Below, piece by piece: positions 39,401 through 51,850 of a DNA stretch of 64,000 bases. Position numbers and translations under genes: made by a program. The DNA comes from Casuarius casuarius (taxonomy: Eukaryota; Chordata; Aves; Casuariiformes; Casuariidae), in assembly GCA_003342895.1 (NCBI GenBank), contig PTFA01000274.1, positions 1,142,001-1,206,000 on the forward strand, written 5' to 3'. How positions within the stretch are numbered: the first letter of the stretch is position 1; each line of letters begins with the position of its first letter. The notes under the pieces are model-generated. The model did not search any database, was not told where the DNA came from, and saw nothing but the letters and a program-made list of their open reading frames with translations.

Positions 39401-42400
39401 AAAAAAAAGCATCACCAAACAATGGAGGCTAATTTGGAGTTGACAGATTTGACAAGTAGTGTCACTTAAGGCTCGAAAGCGAGATATATTTAAGTCTCTC
39501 CCAACAGACTAGGAAGGAGAGGAGGTCAGTCATTACATGCCTTCATTCCTAACCTTCCCTCATTTTCTCCCCCCGTTGAAAAGCTGTAGCAGATTTTACA
39601 CCTCAAGTGGAAAAAATGCAAATAATAGATTAAGTTAGGCAATATGGGCTCAAGCAAAAGCTCTGTCTGTTCCCAGAGGGAGTCAGTTTATACTAGAGAG
39701 GGATGTGCATGACTGCATTAAGAGCTACAAGACTGACAATCCCTAAAGGGGACAAATGCACAGGAACAATATTTTTGCCACACATTCAGTATTTGAATAA
39801 TAAGGCAGCATAGTCTGGGGAAAAGACTTACCTGGCAGTTTCACAAAAATGACTGCACTGGGCAAGGCAAAAAGTCCCAGTATCCCATTTTCAGTGGCTG
39901 GCATTCAGTGTTAGAAAAACATGAGAGTACTGAGTGCTCTTCCCTCCATTTCCCCTCCCCGCTTCTGACAGTCACAGGAGTCGGGGCTTGCTGAGTAACA
40001 GCATGCAGCACTGACGCTGTGATGCTCTTCTGAAACAGGCAAAGGCTTTGATCCCTTGCTTCTTTCCCCCAAAATAGCCTATTCTTCCAAAATGAAAAGT
40101 TTTCTTTTAGAGTTTTCACAGCTTAATAAAACCAATATTTATTTAGCTGTCTCATTCCCAGGAGTCCTCAAATATTAGATACAAAAGTCAGAACCTATGC
40201 TAACACAAAATGGCTTTGTTCCATAAAGCCATGAGAAACTTTCCGATCATGGAAACCTACACTAAAATTTATGATAACCAGGGTGATAAACTGTGTTAGT
40301 TGGATAGTTAGATGTCTAGGCTTGATCTGTCCTGATCTTCAAGTACCTATGTTAATCAATAGCTTTGATTCAACGAGTGCTTTTCTGACTATTTTTGGTC
40401 TTTACTTGCTGGAAATGTAGCTTTCTTTGCTTCACCTACGATCTTAATTGAAAATAGCTGTTCGTTTCATTTCTTCGAGCTCGGTCATAGCATAGAAATA
40501 TAACATACAGAAGAAAACCAAACTACTGATGGCTAGTTTGCAGACAGGGAAGAAAGTCTTAGTGTTTTTTTCCCCCTGCTTGTTACTGTGTCACTTCATT
40601 TTATAGCTTTCTGACTGTCCAGTTTTGTCTCCAGTTCTTCAGAGAAACATGCCTGACTTTCAGGTCAGAAGTCAATTAAACAATATACTTACTGCTCATT
40701 GTGTATAGGAGTGAGTATTTTCAGAATAGGAACCTTTGCAACATTAAAGAGGGGATAGGAGTCTTGGTAGACAATTTTATCTTTAAGAGAACTTAAATAC
40801 CACTACAAAAAAGACAAAATGCCTGCTTACCCAGAAGAGACTTTCTAAATTAGTGAGATGTGCAATATAATTCTCAAAGCAGCCACTAAATGTCACTGTT
40901 TCCGGTTTGGTTGTAGGAACTGGATTAGAATTCTGGCTGCTTAGGTGTATTGAAAAGCCAGCTCCCAGTTTCCCTGTCTGGAGGCATCAAAGAAGAGCAG
41001 GCACTGCTGTGAAGTGTAGGGATTTCTGAAAATTTCGTTATAGCTATTAAAAAATATGAAGAGGAACAAGTATTTCATCTCCTATAACTTGGAAATAATA
41101 ATCCCATCCCCAGAAGAAGGGGTATCATCAGGGAAGAATAATTTTTCTCTACAAATTCTTCCCAGGTCTTGCCTCATGTGAGCAAGACACAGGAAAATAT
41201 TCTCACAATTTGCCGACACACACAAACACATTTTCACCCTGAGAGAAAGGGAACTTGAACCAAAAAATTAAACCTTAATAAAATAAGCCCCTTCTTTCAA
41301 GGCATAAAGATGTCTTTGTAAGCTCTGGAAAACAACCCTTCATGTAAACTCTGCAAACTGTGTCTGCGTACATTCTTGTCTTTGTGGAACAAGTAAAAAG
41401 ATGAAATGACACAAAAGATGATTTTTTTTCCCTCTCATCTTGTGCAGCAGCCTTTGCGGGCCACAGAAGACTACTAGTAATAGGATGTTGTATAACTCAG
41501 CCTTTTACTTATTCGGCATGGAAACATGATGTGCCTTTGCTGGATAGGGAGCAAAGAAGCTGGCGCAGTCAGATTTTCAAGGCCTGCAAGTCTCTCTGGC
41601 AGAAGTCCCCTAGCTTTCCACAAAATCTGTGCCCACATAGCTTAAGTCAGTACGCGAGAGAACTGAAGTAGAGTCTCAACCATTCTCTGTACAGGAAATA
41701 AGCCTTACCGGAGACGAATAAAGCTGAATACACTGACGCACGAAGGATCATTCAAAGTAAATTCTTCCAATACCTTCCTTAGCAGAAGTCATTACAACCC
41801 CACAGCTGCAGTTTCATAGAAGTAGCATTCTCAGCAACATTGTGATCTTAAGTGGTTTCATTGTCCTTTGCCTGGTTCCACAGAACTCTCATGAGTACAG
41901 TAATCCAGGCGCTACTGGCAATGAGGCATGTGACTTGAGCTTAAGCCAAGTGCTTCAGTAGAGAAACTCTCCAATTTTTTTTGGCAGTCATACTGGTTTC
42001 CAGACAAAGGGTGCGATCACTACTGCTGCCTGCCTCTCACCATTGGCACCACCGTTGCAGTACAAGAAACTGACTGCTGAAGCCAACAGACTTGCTTCTT
42101 GCTCCCTGTGTAACAGGCAAGCAAGAATAGACACCTCCAGACTAGTCCTGTTCTGGTCTGTGCATCCCATAGGAGATACAGAACCTGAGCTGTTTACTGA
42201 AGCCTCAAGTGCTTTGCCATATTACGGTGCATGCGATGCAGAAAACACTAGATTACCATGCTCACAAGCTCACCTTTAGGACAAGGCGCCAGGTCCTTCG
42301 CACAGCAAGCTTACAAGCTTGAATCGCTAATACTGGTGTAACACATCTGTAGTTAAGTACCACCGTCCCACTGAATCGTTTTGGAAGCATGAGTCAAAAC

Positions 42401-42404
42401 TTAC

Positions 42405-42483
42405 GCAATGCGTGCTGGAGATGATGACAGAGCTAGAGATGAAGCTCAGACCATCGTTCATACTGACTTGAAGTGCTGCTTCC
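42405..42483 (-). CDS. ANTXR1: ANTXR1 exon: end of Ig-like ectodomain
   Basis: This 79-nt exon supplies the last base of a Met codon and then reads [20 protein letters not shown] and ISSTHC. It ends exactly after the last ectodomain cysteine at a GTAAGT donor. It is preceded by a long, nearly pure pyrimidine tract (about 42484-42520 on the plus strand) ending in CCCAG. The terminal Cys is expected to close the Ig-like domain with the Cys of SSIC in the 57397-57457 exon. As I recall the mammalian protein, the residue after Met at the splice junction is Lys; here it is Glu. Outgoing phase is 0, so read-through of the donor would still encode protein (see findings). Confidence 0.95.
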
Positions 42484-43846
42484 CTGGGGGAAAGGGGAGA
42501 GGGAGGGGGAGAAAAAAAAATAAGTCAGGCCAACTAGTCCACAATCCCTTACTAAATACATTCCCTAGAACCTGGGCTCCTGGTGCTTGGGAAAAGCCTT
42601 CCACACAGGCTAATTCACACCTTCGGTTCTGTCCCCCTTGCACTCTAATGCACAACTGCCAATTTAACCATATGTTACCTGTGCAGCCAAAGTTTGCCAG
42701 CACAGGTAGCTTTGTTTCAGTTCTCCTTTCCCTAACCCCAAGATGAACGCAGCCATAGTTTGCATGCTCACATCTATCGCATATTTTCCTTAGCCAGGTA
42801 TAACTTAGGTCATCTCTGATCTCCTCCTACCTGTCTTTAGGAAATGCTACTTCTCAGTTGTCTAAAATGCTATTTACTACTAAAATATCCTATTTTGAAT
42901 GTCATTAGTCATTAAATGTCTATATCTTTGAACTGAGAAGCCTAGAGACATACCTCTGCCATTATTAGTTAGCTGACAAATACAGTATAGTGGTAAGGAA
43001 ACATCTTTCATTAAGAAATGTCATTCACTTATTAGCTAGACCTGGATTAGAAAACAACTAGTTAATCCCTCCCAAGTACCTAATTTTGTTTAAACTAGGA
43101 CCAAGAACACACCAGTCCTCTGCCGTGATTGGAGCTCACTTTATCTGCTAAGGGGAAGTCACAACTATCAGGCACAGCTAAGTTCAGATCACAAACCCCA
43201 GAGAAAGAAGAAAAGGGGGCAAAAGGGTCAAACCATTTCTGGATAAAAGGCTGTTGTTGGAAATTAAATCCAGACTAGGATCAGATGAATTCAGAATCTT
43301 TCTGTCTTTAGGATCAACTGCGTAAGATCTCCCTTTTGAGGTGGGAATGATTTTCTTCATTAACAGGACAGTGTTTTCAGTACAGGCTCTCCCTGTCTTT
43401 GCTCTTTTGCTAAAGAGAGAAATCTCTGTTCATGCAGAGAAGTCCCTTTGCTGGAAATCCCACCAAAAGTTCTGCCCCAGGCATTTGAACTATTAATAAA
43501 CTACTGCTATCCTGAGGTTTTTGAGATGATTTCAAAGAGGGCCTCTAAATTTATTATGCTTCACAGTTAAAACATGCTGTAGCCAGTTTTACACTCATTT
43601 TTGCCATGACCCGACAACCTCTGACTCATGTCAGTGAACAATGCTCTAAAGTCTAAAACAGCGTTTAAATTTCTCTGTGTGAAATTTGTGGTCTACAAAC
43701 TGTGATCCATTTGAATGAAAAGCATAAGAGACAGTGTTAGAATTAGAGGCATGTAAGAACAATAAAATGCAGTAAAGAGGCAGACTGTCGTTTCCCATAG
43801 GAAAAGCATTTGAATATGTAGGGAGGGGGGAAAAAACCACACATAC
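42484..43846 (-). other. Intron of ANTXR1 (1.4 kb)
   Basis: Its 3' end (low coordinates) is an unusually long pyrimidine tract on the minus strand before the CCCAG acceptor. Otherwise nothing is recognised. Confidence 0.85.
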
Positions 43847-43916
43847 ATGCCAACTTCTCGTAACACAGGTGCCGGGCAGAGCAGATAGGTATCTTCCACA
43901 ACAAAAGGCTTCTCAT
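43847..43916 (-). CDS. ANTXR1: ANTXR1 exon: Ig-like domain, second part
   Basis: This 70-nt exon completes the Asn codon and reads [20 protein letters not shown] then VG, plus two bases of a Met codon. The acceptor is a good pyrimidine tract ending in TTCCAG. The donor is GTATGT, less common than GTAAGT but normal. The Cys of LLCPAP is the likely partner of the Cys in VLCSF. Joining to 53663-53761 upstream and 42405-42483 downstream keeps the frame at both ends. The downstream intron is only 1.4 kb. Confidence 0.95.
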
Positions 43917-45707
43917 CTGGAAAAAGAAAGAAAGGGTACTGCCATTTATCATCAGGTCAGTAATACAGGTCTTGAAGGTCAAGCTTAGAGTAACATTGTT
44001 CTCCCTCTTGGTACACAAAACCGAGATCAATCCAACTGTGTGTGTGCATGTGTGCGTGATAAAAAGCTACTGCATAGTGACTGCTCTGAGGTAACTGTGT
44101 GCATGCTTTTAGCCCATGGTGTTACATAGTAAACACAAGGTTTTGCACCTCAGCAAAAGAAGAGCCAACACCTTGCATTTACCCCATGGGGAAAATATAT
44201 GGAAAGGCGGCCAGTGCTCCTTCCTCACTTGCTTGCAGAGCTCTCAAAAACTGTCTTGCTTGCAACCTGCCACAGCTCTGGTCCTGGCCCTCTCATTCTC
44301 CTTGTGTGACAACATCCCATAAAACCCTTTGCTCCTCTGCTCCTACAACAGGGCTGGCAAAGACAAGTCACCTGCCTTTGCAAGGTTGAATGCCTCAGGG
44401 TACTTAGAAGCCCCGCACCAACCATCACATGCAACTTGCAGGCAGCATTCTCACCATTCCTGCAGCTATGCTATGCTGTTGAAAACTATTGCATTACAGC
44501 CACAGTGTAACTGCAGATGCAAAGCTTTCTGAATGTTCAGAGCGGCTTTTCCGAGCCTCTCTGCATGGCAGATTCATAGGGAATTGCACCAGATGACATA
44601 CACTTGAAGTAGCTTGTTTAAGAAAATTGCCTTTTGTGGAAAATTTTACAGTTCAAGACAGACTCATTTGAACTTAAATTAAACCTTCCAACCTAAATTA
44701 CTCTATGATGCTATAAAGCGGAGTGAAAAGATTATCAATAAGAGATTGCTTTGGAAACAGAAACATTAGTTAACAGTCCTCTTCCACAGAGCTGAAACAG
44801 AATTTTATACCGGCTGCTGGTCACCAGAGAAATGGGGATCCCAAGGAACTTCCCAGCCCATTTGCCAGCTGACTAGAGATCACGCAGGTTGGCAGAAAAC
44901 CAGGCAGACAGACAGGCTGGTTTCCTTTTTTTTTTCTTCCCCTCTTGGCTGGAAACCACACATTCCCACAAAACAGGTTGATTCTGCTGAATCAGCATTT
45001 TTCCAGCAGCACGTCACTGTTGGAAAGCTTTCTACCAGCTGTACTTATAACAATCTCCAGGGCCTGCCATAGCGATACTTATATACATCTGAAATGAGAG
45101 CTTTACCAAACATTACCAATTTCCTAAAATTTTCCAGTTAAAACTTTCATTTTGTTCGAAGGCCTTCATTGCCATTTCCTGAGAGATTTCTGCCCTTTCT
45201 CCTCTCCAGCCTGTAGGGCCGGCACTTCCTCCCTGCTTATGCCTCATCACAGGGAAACAAAGAGCAAGGCTTGTTTGCTCCAACGATAATCTGGGGCAGG
45301 AGGGAAGACGCCAACAAAAGTCTCTTCACAACTGCATAGTGTGTTTAGTTAACTTTTCAGGGCGCACATAACACTGGCAACACGGAATCAGGGTTATAAA
45401 GAACATTCAGTGTCCAGCAGGTATCGCTGACAGCAACAGGGAAAAGGAGCAAGGATGGAAGTTTAGCCAAATCGTTTAGTAATCTAGTGAAGAGCTGAGC
45501 TATTTTGACTGTCTGGTCTTTTGTTTTTGAGGGAACTTATGCAAGTTTCAATTCATTTAAAGTGTCAGTGGAAAGAGGAAAAACGGTGAAGAGACCCAAA
45601 GCCAAAGAGAATGTGGTAACCTTATCAAAAGTAACTTCTGTATCAGCTGTGAGCCTTGCTCAATCTTCACTTGGCAAGTGAGAAATTTGTTCACACAGGC
45701 ATCGTCT

Positions 45708-45723
45708 AACAACAACAACAACA
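45708..45723 (+). repeat. (AAC)5 microsatellite
   Basis: Five AAC units plus A, followed by two CAGCTAATAACA-like units, a small compound tandem. Confidence 0.85.
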
Positions 45724-46954
45724 GCTAATAACAATGCAGCTAATAACAGCTGTATGGTTTTCATCAACAGGCCTCACTTATACATCATGGCTTAACTACT
45801 GAGTGTGGTCTTCGAGCTTCTGTGACCCTCTCTAGATCCGTGGTCCTGCTGTCAGCCTGCAAAGTGCTGTGCATTATTGCTGAATTTCCACAGCCCCAGT
45901 GCAAGAACACAGACTTGCATTTCCACTACGACAGATTTGGGGAGTGGATGTTGTTTAGCCCAGGACGCTGCTATGCTAGCCTTATACCATCGCGAAGATG
46001 ACTTCCTCACCAGAAGAGAGACTGAAAGACCATAGGCATTTAAACTATGTGATATAGTGATACAATGAACATCCCGTGCACTTCATATTGTTTAGAGCAA
46101 GGGCGCTGGATTTATCGTGAGCTTGCTTCATATAAGGGCACTCACAGCTTTGCAATGGAGCTACCAAGTGAAATAGAAGCATTTCCCACCTACTTCACAC
46201 AAGCAGGAAAGATGCACAGGGGTGGTAAATCCAGCTCTGTTCTTACCCCCGATTTATGGGGATATAAATGAAACCCATGATTTTATGGCACTGTCGCAGT
46301 GTACACACAATGTGGAAATGAAGACCAGCATCTTGTTTTCCTTCACTAACACAAAGCCAAGACCAAATAATGTCCCATGCACCAAAAGCTGGTTTAATTT
46401 TACAAGGCCTTTTACACAGGTTATTCCAGCAGCTTTTTGTTTCTCTTTCGCTCCCTTCCCATCTCCAACTTTCATTAAATCTATGCCTCTCTAGAAAGTT
46501 TATCAGTTTCAGAGTCCTGAGAGGGGACTCTCGTGGCTGGCCAGGCTGGCTACAGGGAGAGATTATTTTGTTTGGAGAATGTTTGTGTTTCACCACAAAA
46601 ATGAGTGACTATTTTTCTTTGCTCTAAACAAAAGATGATCCATTTGGTTTGCATAACTCTGGCCATCTGACTCCTTCCTGGAAAACTTACATTGGGAAAT
46701 TGAGCAAAACAAAACAGTTCTCATCTGCTATTGAGTTTGTATCTGCAGGATGCATTTGAAAGAAGGCTGCCTTTTTCGTAGGCTACAGAAAAAAAAAACT
46801 TACTATATTCCTCCGCAGTGAGAGATGAGCCCGAATGCTCCCAAACCCCGGATCTCGTGCCAGATCTGAACTTTGTGGTTTGGACTTCTCTCAACTGACA
46901 ATATTAGTGGAAGAGCTGTGGAAGGCAGGAGGCGGAGCGCTCTGACTAGATGTG

Positions 46955-47065
46955 CAGCAAAGTCAGTGACAGGAAGTCAATTCTGTTCTCAGCTCAGCCG
47001 CTAGCTGGCTGTGTAGCCTCGCAGAAGTCACTTTGCCTCCTTTACCAGTGCTACCGAAAGGTCTC
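46955..47065 (+). repeat. MIR SINE remnant
   Basis: Contains the MIR core order: CTCAGCCGCTAGCTGGCTGT, then GTAGCCTCGCAGAAGTCACTT and TGCCTCC, corresponding to the 'tagctgtgtgaccttgggcaagtcactt' core. This is an ancient tRNA-derived element, worn, with edges uncertain. Confidence 0.65.
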
Positions 47066-49884
47066 CCAGGCCTTGATCGCATCTCAAAGACCAGCCAAAT
47101 GCAGAGCTTAGGCTTCCTCAGGAAATACTGCATTGCCTCACCTTTGGAGAAAGTCTGGCCACAGTAAGGGCACACCTTGCTCCTCGTCTATTTACCCATA
47201 ATTACTCTGTCAAGTCAAACAGGATTCTCATGGTATTTAAAAGATTAAAAAAATAAACCACCACCAACCTACAGGACATAGCGCATACAGGCAACTAAGA
47301 AACTGACCAGTCCTAAGGCATAATCAATTTACAGGGGTGCAGAGAAAAGGGAGTTGTTTCACCCCGGTCCAAAAATACATCTGTTCTTTCTGCGGACACC
47401 CTTTCAGCGGGGTGCTTCCTACTGCTGATCTTCCTGTAGTTCACTGCGCAGCATTTCCACGAGTCTTAAGATTAGATCTATAGTCTGAAAAATCTATTAA
47501 TCCCAGCATTAGTGAGTGGCTTCTTTGGCCATTAGCAGGGTGTAACCTTCTGGCAAGCTTGGAGGACTTTCCAGCCATAGCATGAACAAACCCCCCAATA
47601 CATGCATGTCATTTCTAGCACAGAAGAGCAAATTTTGATGGGAGAGAGGAACAAAAACCAAACAAGAGGACCAAGAAAGACAGCATACTTTCATCAAGCC
47701 ACATAACCCAGCTGAAGTTAACAGGTTTTTCTTGGGTAAACCAGTTCGCTCCAAGAAACAACTAGCAGATTGAACAGGGACTGCAAAGAGCCTATACAAA
47801 GATTTTAAGAAAGCACAGATGTTTTCACATTGCCACCCCAATACGCTACCCCCAGCTAATTGCTGGACTCACAGTATGAGCAATATTTTAGTCCAGAAAA
47901 GGCTGCAAAGTTTTTTTGCCAAATTTCCTGCCTGTCACAGACCAACAGTTTCCTTCTGTTATCCTTGTATTTATGATTTGACTAAAGCACATATCCCAGA
48001 AAAAAAATGCTTTGACCTGGTCTTCTGCTTCTCTGGGAAAGACAGCTATAGTCATTAGACTAGTACAGCCAAACCAGGGCAGGGAAGGAGAGGGGGAAGG
48101 AGGTCTGGCTGCTCTCACACAAGACTCCCTCAGAAACATCGGTGCTCAAAAGCTGTTCGCTTGGGTGCTTCAGTCCACTTGAGGCGCGCAGGTTAGTCCT
48201 GAGCCATCGTGAGCTGTAGCCCTTCTGTTGCTCCTTCATCACCTCATCTAAGATGTGAGACAAAAATACCTCAAAAAAATCTTCACACCACCGATCAAAG
48301 CATAATATCTGCTTATCCTGGCTGTCTCTTCCTCTTATGCCACGCCTTGCGACAGCTCTCCAAGAAAAGGCACTTTGTTTTAAAAAAAACTTCAAACCCA
48401 TTTTGTGGGGAGGTAAGAACGCAGAAAAAGAGATACTGGAACACTCTCTGAGCTAGAGAAATTGCCTATGAAAAGGTCCCGTAAATAAGAAATGAATGCT
48501 TTGTTAATGCTGTAATGAAAACCACATTGAGATCATGCTATAATTGCTCTGCTTTGTATAGGGATGCATGTGCTTTGAATGCCAAAGTCATTCAGAGCAG
48601 ACTCAGGGAATGATTTGGGGCAGGGGGGGAAGAGATGGATAAGCACAAAACCATGATTCAACATTCATTTGTAGATGGAAGGGGGAATCTGGAAGGAAGC
48701 AGTTTTCTCCGATGGGTTCATCTGCTGTGCTTACGATTCTGTATTCAACAAGCACACATGCTTAAAGAATACTAACAAAACTTGGCAAGCACCATGCTCC
48801 TAATTTGCTCATGCTCACAACTAGCAACTTAGGACAGCAGCACATGCTCCAGTGTAACAAGGTCACTCCCAAGCAAAAGTCTTTCATGGGCGTATCTTGG
48901 GCCAGCGCTACAACAGCTCCAATCTGACCTCATGGAGCTGTTCTAAGGTCTCCGTCATGCTTATTATACGATTCTGACACTGTACTGAGACCAACTTTCC
49001 CCCTCGAGTACAGTACAAATAGGAAGTGAGCTAGGTAACCACATTGCCCTGTGATTCCCCCTCCTCACTGGGCCACTCAGCCAAAGGCTCCTGCCGGACT
49101 GCCCTGTGCTTGTTCCTCCACATATGGCCTGGAAAGCTGCACAGAGGAGAAATCTACTGGGGGCTGGTAAACGCACAGGAATTCCTTTAAGAACCCGCTG
49201 CACTGCAAGTTGTTGGAGCCTGCGAGAGCATTTGAAGGAAGCATGACTACGTTTCTCCTATTTTCATATTCCTTGTCAAGCATCGACTTGGGCCACCCTT
49301 CAGAATAGGATGTTAAGCTCACCTTGGTTTATGCTTGCACNTAGCTTATGCGTCTAACTTTTCCTAGAAAAAACAGGTGTAGTTTGTGTCCTTCACATCC
49401 TCCAAAATACCCGAGGGAGTTAGTTTGTACACAGTAGCAGACATCATTAACACCATGCTGGAAAGAAGAAAAAACTCCAAGAGAAAAATACAAGGAAAAG
49501 ATTCAGTCAAGGTTTAAATCAAGATCAACAAGTGGGGAAATGGACAGAGATGAGACTGGAGCTGCAGAGCAGTAAGCTCCTGTCCTAAGAGTGACCAGGC
49601 TGTGAGAAGACAAAGAAGATATCACAAGAAAATACCGTGCTGCCAGAGAAAAATGGAAAGGCAGGGAAAACACAGCGCTCTGGTAGGCTTTAAAAGTAGA
49701 GAAGAGAATTCACGGAAGGCATTTGATGGGCAGCTTCAGGCTGCAGTTCCCTGTACAGCTCACTTTGCTGATATCTGGCAAGCAAAGTCCTGCCCTCGCT
49801 GTCTTTGCCTTAATGTCCCTTGCTTCCAGAACTTAGTGCTTGTCTGTGCAAAGGCTCAGTTCGTCCAAGTGTCCCGAGCATCCA

Positions 49885-49985
49885 CTAGAATGCAAGAGAT
49901 CTAGTCCCACCTCTGTCATGAGCATGCTGTTTCCTCACCAAGCTTTCACTTCACTATTCAATTTTAATTGCCTCGGACAGAGCTT
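49885..49985 (+). repeat. Possible MIR-like fragment
   Basis: The order 'AAGAGATCTAGTCCCACCTC ... TGTCATGAGC ... CACCAAGCTTTCACTTCACT' resembles the MIR 5' part and core. Diverged; edges approximate. Confidence 0.4.
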
Positions 49986-50639
49986 GCCCCTATACCTGTA
50001 ACTATCTTGGTTGAATCCCGCACAACCTGGGCAGACATGGATATTTTAGCACCACAAAGCAGTCAGAAGTCCCTGGATAATTAGTCTTAACTCTGTGTAG
50101 TTTGAAACCAATTCTCCTAGGTACTGCTGCTGGCAGAAAAAACCCTGCTGTTTAACATGCAGCTGATTACAGTCCTGCCCAGCCAAACATTCTTCACGGT
50201 TTCTACAGATGTTCCTCTTTTTTCTTCATCCCATAGCTATGAACATTATGAGCAGATACTCTCTTCACCTGCCACATTTTTCTGCCAATAAACCCAATAA
50301 AATCTATTAGCTCATGCCCTTAACCTCAGCAAATCCTAGCTGTGCTGGCCTACGCCTCATCTGGGATAATTTAAGGTTTTAAGAACTGTTGGCTTAATGT
50401 TATCTTTAAAAACACCTCCCTCCCTGATACAATCAGAGGCTGAGAGGTTTCAAACAAAACAGCTGAGCTATCTGGTCTCCAAAAGGTTTCCATAAAACCC
50501 TGAGTTAACTCTTACACTAAGCTGTTTGCAACTAAGTGACACAAAGGCACTGAGAACACAGGCTGGAGCTGCACGCACCAGTAAAGCAAAATACTGGCAT
50601 ATATTTTTTGTAGAATAGCTCGAAGCTAATAGATCCGTG

Positions 50640-50690
50640 TCAGTTTACACCAGAAGAGACTTTGGCCTGGGAACNTTAATGAGCAACTGT
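50640..50690. repeat. Partial palindromic repeat copy
   Basis: GTTTACACCAGAAGAGACTT followed by TGGCCTGGGAAC resembles the tail of the family. Weak. Confidence 0.3.
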
Positions 50691-51699
50691 TGAGCTCCCC
50701 CTACTAGGAAAGGGTTTGAGCTCAAATGGGATTCGTGTCCTCTGCTTCCCCATCACTGCATCACACAGTCTAGGACTGTGCAAAATGAACTGACGAGTTC
50801 TGGTGTGGTGCCAAGGAGGATGAGCTCACTTCACCTATGCATCAATTCAGGACACAATCAGTGCGTCAGGTCAGAGGCAGAGGGATATATTTGGCTCTTA
50901 CCGTCACTTTCCATGATCTTTTTGTGGATGTAGGAAGACAACTTCAAACAAAAAGGCCCGCAGATTGCATTGAGAGTAGAATTTGATTTTTCCTGAGAGC
51001 TACTATGAAATTTTGATGATAGGCACCAAAAATTACTCAGCTACACAAGCACCACACAAGAGGGGAGGAAGGAGTCGTCTTCCTCCTCCTCCCCCTAACC
51101 AGCACCAGGTCACAGTGTTTGGGAGTGAGGTAACCCTCTCAAATGGTTCCTCCCATTGGCAACACTTGATGTTTTTTGTCTCCATGGGCAGGACACACTG
51201 AACAGTGGAAACCTGATGGATGATATTGCTTAGCAGTGTGAAGACTTTAGGATGTTTCCAGGAATGCCTTGCTCCGGAGCCAGCCGGCCCCAAGGAAGCT
51301 CAGCTGGGAAGTGGCTGGGAAGGAACAGCAGCACAGATGGCAGGTCACAGCTAATGATGCCTCACGTAACTGCACTTTCACAGCTATTGACAGAAAAACA
51401 AGTAGTCTCCTCCAACAGAAAAAATGTGGGGCAGCAGATAAAGTGCTGAACAGATTTCACGTGAGAGAAAAGGATGGCAATGATAGCACTTCCCTATCTC
51501 ACAACACAGGCAGGAATTTTAGCCCCACACCTTGGCCTTCCGTTTAGGCTCAGAGTCCTATCCCGGACTCACAAAACAATGGGGACCAAGACCAGAACTG
51601 TTGGACAGCTATGGAGGCAGAAGTGAATGAAGAACAGGCCATTGAGAAGAGGGACCTGCACCAAATCACTAGCTTCAAAAGAAGCCCCGTAAACCAGGA

Positions 51700-51850
51700 G
51701 AAAGGCTGGATCTCAGGAGACCCACACACTTGGAGCAGATACCTTTTCCTTCTGTACCTCAGTTTACTACCCCTGTTTTACAGACGGGAAGAGCTTACTT
51801 ATTTCTTATATCACTTTCACAATACTTTTCCCATAAGATAGAGATATTCA
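51700..51850 (+). repeat. Possible MIR-like fragment
   Basis: 'GGATCTCAGGAGACC ... TGTACCTCAGTTTACTACCC ... TTTTACAGACGGG' resembles the MIR order with its 'tgcctcagtttcccc ... tctgtaaaatggg' section. Confidence 0.4.

Larger units (their letters stand above)
26259..42404 (-). other. Intron of ANTXR1 (16.1 kb, the longest)
   Basis: Lies between the last ectodomain exon and the transmembrane exon. Holds homopolymer runs (A20 at 27822-27841, T16 at 28678-28693, T-rich 29441-29490, T19 at 30436-30454), a composite palindromic repeat at about 29755-29950 and a possible MIR-type piece near 30300-30400. From about 30.5 to 42.3 kb I see no repeat I can name and no coding exon; open frames such as the 165-codon one at 37379-37876 look like chance. 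Confidence 0.8.

Noticed and set aside
50890..50980. Exon-like stretch on the minus strand (reads CLKLSSYIHKKIMESDG before a GTAAGAG donor)
   Set aside because: No ANTXR1 sequence fits it. The best acceptor gives 91 nt, which would break the frame between the flanking exons, and the acceptor has a poor pyrimidine tract.
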